Shown piece after piece: positions 4,883 to 6,068 of a DNA stretch of 6,068 nt. The notes below the pieces were generated by a model that was given only the letters and a program-made list of their open reading frames with translations, did not search any database and had not been told where the DNA came from. Both the position numbers and the translations under genes were made by a program. The stretch lies in assembly GCA_023432655.1 (NCBI GenBank), contig JAEYUK010000335.1:1-6068 (forward strand). The letters are read 5' to 3'. Source of the DNA: Pseudomonadota bacterium. GTDB taxonomy: Bacteria; Bdellovibrionota; Bacteriovoracia; Bacteriovoracales; Bacteriovoracaceae. Positions within the stretch are counted from its first letter, which is position 1; the number at the start of each line of letters is the position of its first letter.

Positions 4883-5470
4883 TTAAAACCAGCTTTGAAT
4901 CTGCTCCGTGATAATGTGATAGGAGAATAGTGCCATCCATATCACGGAGATTGTGATTCCCATTCCTGTTAATATCAAAATCAGGTCTTCTTCCAGTAAT
5001 CCCACACAAATAAGAAATATACTTAGGGCCGGAATCAAATTAGAGAACGGTATTGGCAGCGGTAAAGATAAAAACGCCGCCGAAAGAACGATGGCAAACC
5101 CACAGACAATCCTCGCAAAACGGCTTTGTGTCACGGGATGTTTGAAGGTGGAAATCCGCGAAGTAAAAGCGCTAAAGCGTGAAGCCGCTTTATAGATGTA
5201 CTCAAACTTTTCGTGGGTAATAATCAGGCCCTTCATCTTTTTCGTCAAAACAGGTTTACCCCAGATCATGAGTCCAATACCTTGAAGAAGCACAATAATT
5301 CCTAAAATACTGGATAGCCCGGGAATAGGGATGGGTTGCATAAAAGGAAGAATAGCAACTAAGCATAGGATGAGCAGAGACTCACCTTCGACGTGCTGTA
5401 CGATATTACCCAAAGTAATGTGGGGGAGATCTCGGACTTCTTCCAGCGCCTTCATTAGCCGGTCGCTCAT
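4883..5470 (-). CDS. ExoD-family (exopolysaccharide synthesis) inner-membrane protein
   Basis: This 195-residue protein matches the ExoD family in length and motifs. The N-terminal amphipathic segment (1-30) precedes hydrophobic helices at about 31-45 and 50-71, containing PIPIPGLSSILG and ending in GLMIWGKP, both family hallmarks. A basic cytoplasmic loop (76-119) follows, then helices at about 120-140, 144-160 and 162-184 around the conserved LPLPIPFSNLIPALS and VGLLEED blocks. The two Pro-rich half-motifs suggest an internal duplication. ExoD was named for a rhizobial exopolysaccharide and alkali-sensitivity phenotype; its molecular activity is not established, so no reaction is assigned. 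The Shine-Dalgarno before the ATG (minus-strand TTAAGATAA) is weak. The gene is divergent from the TerC-family gene, with a shared 152-nt intergenic region. Confidence 0.9.
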   Translation of the reverse strand: MSDRLMKALEEVRDLPHITLGNIVQHVEGESLLILCLVAILPFMQPIPIPGLSSILGIIVLLQGIGLMIWGKPVLTKKMKGLIITHEKFEYIYKAASRFSAFTSRISTFKHPVTQSRFARIVCGFAIVLSAAFLSLPLPIPFSNLIPALSIFLICVGLLEEDLILILTGMGITISVIWMALFSYHIITEQIQSWF

Positions 5471-5495
5471 TTATCTTAATCCATGGTTAACGACT

Positions 5496-5514
5496 AATTC
5501 ATTTAAAATGAATT
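5496..5514. promoter_or_regulatory. 19-nt AT-rich palindrome, possible operator
   Basis: AATTCATTT (5496-5504), A (5505) and AAATGAATT (5506-5514) make a perfect palindrome with 9-bp arms about a single central base. It sits 26 nt upstream of the ExoD-family start, in the region shared with the TerC-family gene. Size and symmetry suit a dimeric helix-turn-helix regulator, but palindromes in AT-rich DNA can arise by chance. Confidence 0.4.
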
Positions 5515-5562
5515 TTAACTTATTTGTTATTGTATTATTTTAGCCCATTAATGTGTGATTCA

Positions 5563-5582
5563 TTGTCAGGACCTTTGTCAGG
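5563..5582 (+). repeat. 8-bp direct repeat TTGTCAGG in the TerC promoter
   Basis: TTGTCAGG occurs at 5563-5570 and again at 5575-5582, offset by 12 bp. The first copy supplies the presumed -35 and the second lies in the spacer, so a protein binding both would overlap RNA polymerase. The offset is slightly more than one helical turn. Confidence 0.4.
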
Positions 5583-5592
5583 GTAATAGAAT
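5563..5592 (+). promoter_or_regulatory. Likely sigma70 promoter of the TerC-family gene
   Basis: TTGTCA (5563-5568, 5 of 6) and TAGAAT (5587-5592, 5 of 6) are 18 bp apart. Transcription would start near 5599, leaving a leader of about 24 nt that contains GAGGA (5611-5615) before the ATG at 5623. The -35 hexamer lies within the first copy of an 8-bp direct repeat. Confidence 0.55.
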
Positions 5593-5622
5593 AACAGACA
5601 ACTTAGAATTGAGGAAACCATT

Positions 5623-6068
5623 ATGCATTATGAAACGTCGCTTGCTGTCTGGATTGCCTTTGTGGTGTTTATCCTGGCAGTTCTATTGTTGGACCTGGGA
5701 GTCTTCCATAAGAAGTCCCATACCGTAGGCTTTAAAGAGTCTATTATCTGGTCAGGAGTCTGGATCGCTCTGGCCTTGGTCTTTAGTGTAGTTATTCTGT
5801 ACTGGCGCGGTCAGCAGGACTTCATGCTCTTTATAACAGGGTATGCGATCGAAAAATCCTTGTCGGTGGATAACCTATTCGTCTTCCTGTTGATTTTTGG
5901 ATATTTCAAAATTCCTAATCAATACCAACACAAGGTTTTATTCTACGGAATTTTAGGTGCACTTGTAATGAGGGCCATTTTCATTTGGGCCGGTATTGCG
6001 GTGATTGAAAGATTCACTTGGGTAATCTATATCTTCGGGGCCTTCCTTGTCCTCTCCGGTGTAAAGAT
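5623..6068 (+). CDS. TerC/Alx-family integral membrane protein, 5' part only
   Basis: The first 148 codons of a TerC-family protein are present; members are usually about 300-350 residues, so the gene runs past the window edge. The segments align by eye with E. coli Alx: an N-terminal helix containing LLLDLGVF (D24), a second helix (about 41-61), then the signature GYAIEKSLSVDNLFVFLLIF (73-92). This is followed by FKIP (95-98), HKVLFYGILGALVMRAIFI (103-121) and IYIFGAFLVLSGVK (135-148). E77 and D83 are the conserved acidic membrane residues. Alx is linked to manganese export and alkaline pH response; other TerC proteins are linked to tellurite resistance or to metal loading of exported enzymes, so the substrate here is inferred at best. 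GAGGA (5611-5615) 7 nt upstream fixes the start. No ter genes are visible nearby. Confidence 0.93.
   Translation, partial: MHYETSLAVWIAFVVFILAVLLLDLGVFHKKSHTVGFKESIIWSGVWIALALVFSVVILYWRGQQDFMLFITGYAIEKSLSVDNLFVFLLIFGYFKIPNQYQHKVLFYGILGALVMRAIFIWAGIAVIERFTWVIYIFGAFLVLSGVK

Noticed and set aside
4953..5543. Plus-strand open frames 4953-5195 and 5331-5543 opposite the ExoD-family gene
   Set aside because: They are antisense to a gene with family hallmark motifs; their Ile/Lys/Arg-rich translations show nothing recognisable.
5471..5622. yybP-ykoY type manganese riboswitch upstream of the TerC-family gene
   Set aside because: Such riboswitches often control alx-type genes, so I looked. The likely promoter leaves a leader of only about 24 nt, and the region lacks the conserved riboswitch core or a terminator hairpin.

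Overview
The window looks like ordinary chromosomal DNA of a Gram-negative bacterium. It encodes a peptidoglycan-binding OmpA domain, a lipobox lipoprotein, several Sec-exported proteins and an ExoD-family membrane protein. Base composition is moderately AT-rich and Shine-Dalgarno sites are mostly clear. The many small, lineage-specific envelope proteins would fit a Bdellovibrio/Bacteriovorax-like predatory bacterium, but that is a guess from style; no marker gene here fixes the taxon. I see no mobile element, CRISPR array, phage gene or defence cassette.

Layout. Bases 1-419 hold the 3' end of an unrecognised plus-strand gene. It converges, with a 2-nt gap, on a minus-strand gene (422-1585) for a DUF937-TM-OmpA protein that probably ties a cytoplasmic domain to the cell wall. 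Behind it on the same strand is a secreted protein (1742-2569) with four cysteine-paired repeats of exactly 47 residues, closed by a strong hairpin. Divergent from that, 2746-3240 is one reading frame cut by a single TAA. It reads either as two small membrane proteins or, more likely, as one four-helix protein with a nonsense codon in helix 3. A tRNA-Asp(GTC) gene follows on the minus strand with a near-consensus promoter and a GNRA-loop terminator of its own.

Bases 3535-4503 form a two-gene unit, a classical short-chain dehydrogenase with a hydrophobic tail followed 3 nt later by a very small lipoprotein. Next is a 95-residue secreted four-cysteine protein (4594-4881). It converges with a 1-nt gap on an ExoD-family gene (4883-5470). 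The ExoD gene is divergent from a TerC/Alx-family gene (5623 to the window edge), and the region between them carries a 19-nt palindrome, an 8-bp direct repeat and a likely sigma70 promoter.

How the genes relate. Most products act at the cell envelope: a wall anchor, exported cysteine-paired proteins, a lipoprotein, and inner-membrane ExoD and TerC proteins. Apart from the SDR-lipoprotein pair they appear to be independent transcription units, and I see no single pathway joining them. The items most worth a second look are the interrupted membrane-protein frame, the 47-residue repeat protein and the ExoD/TerC intergenic region.
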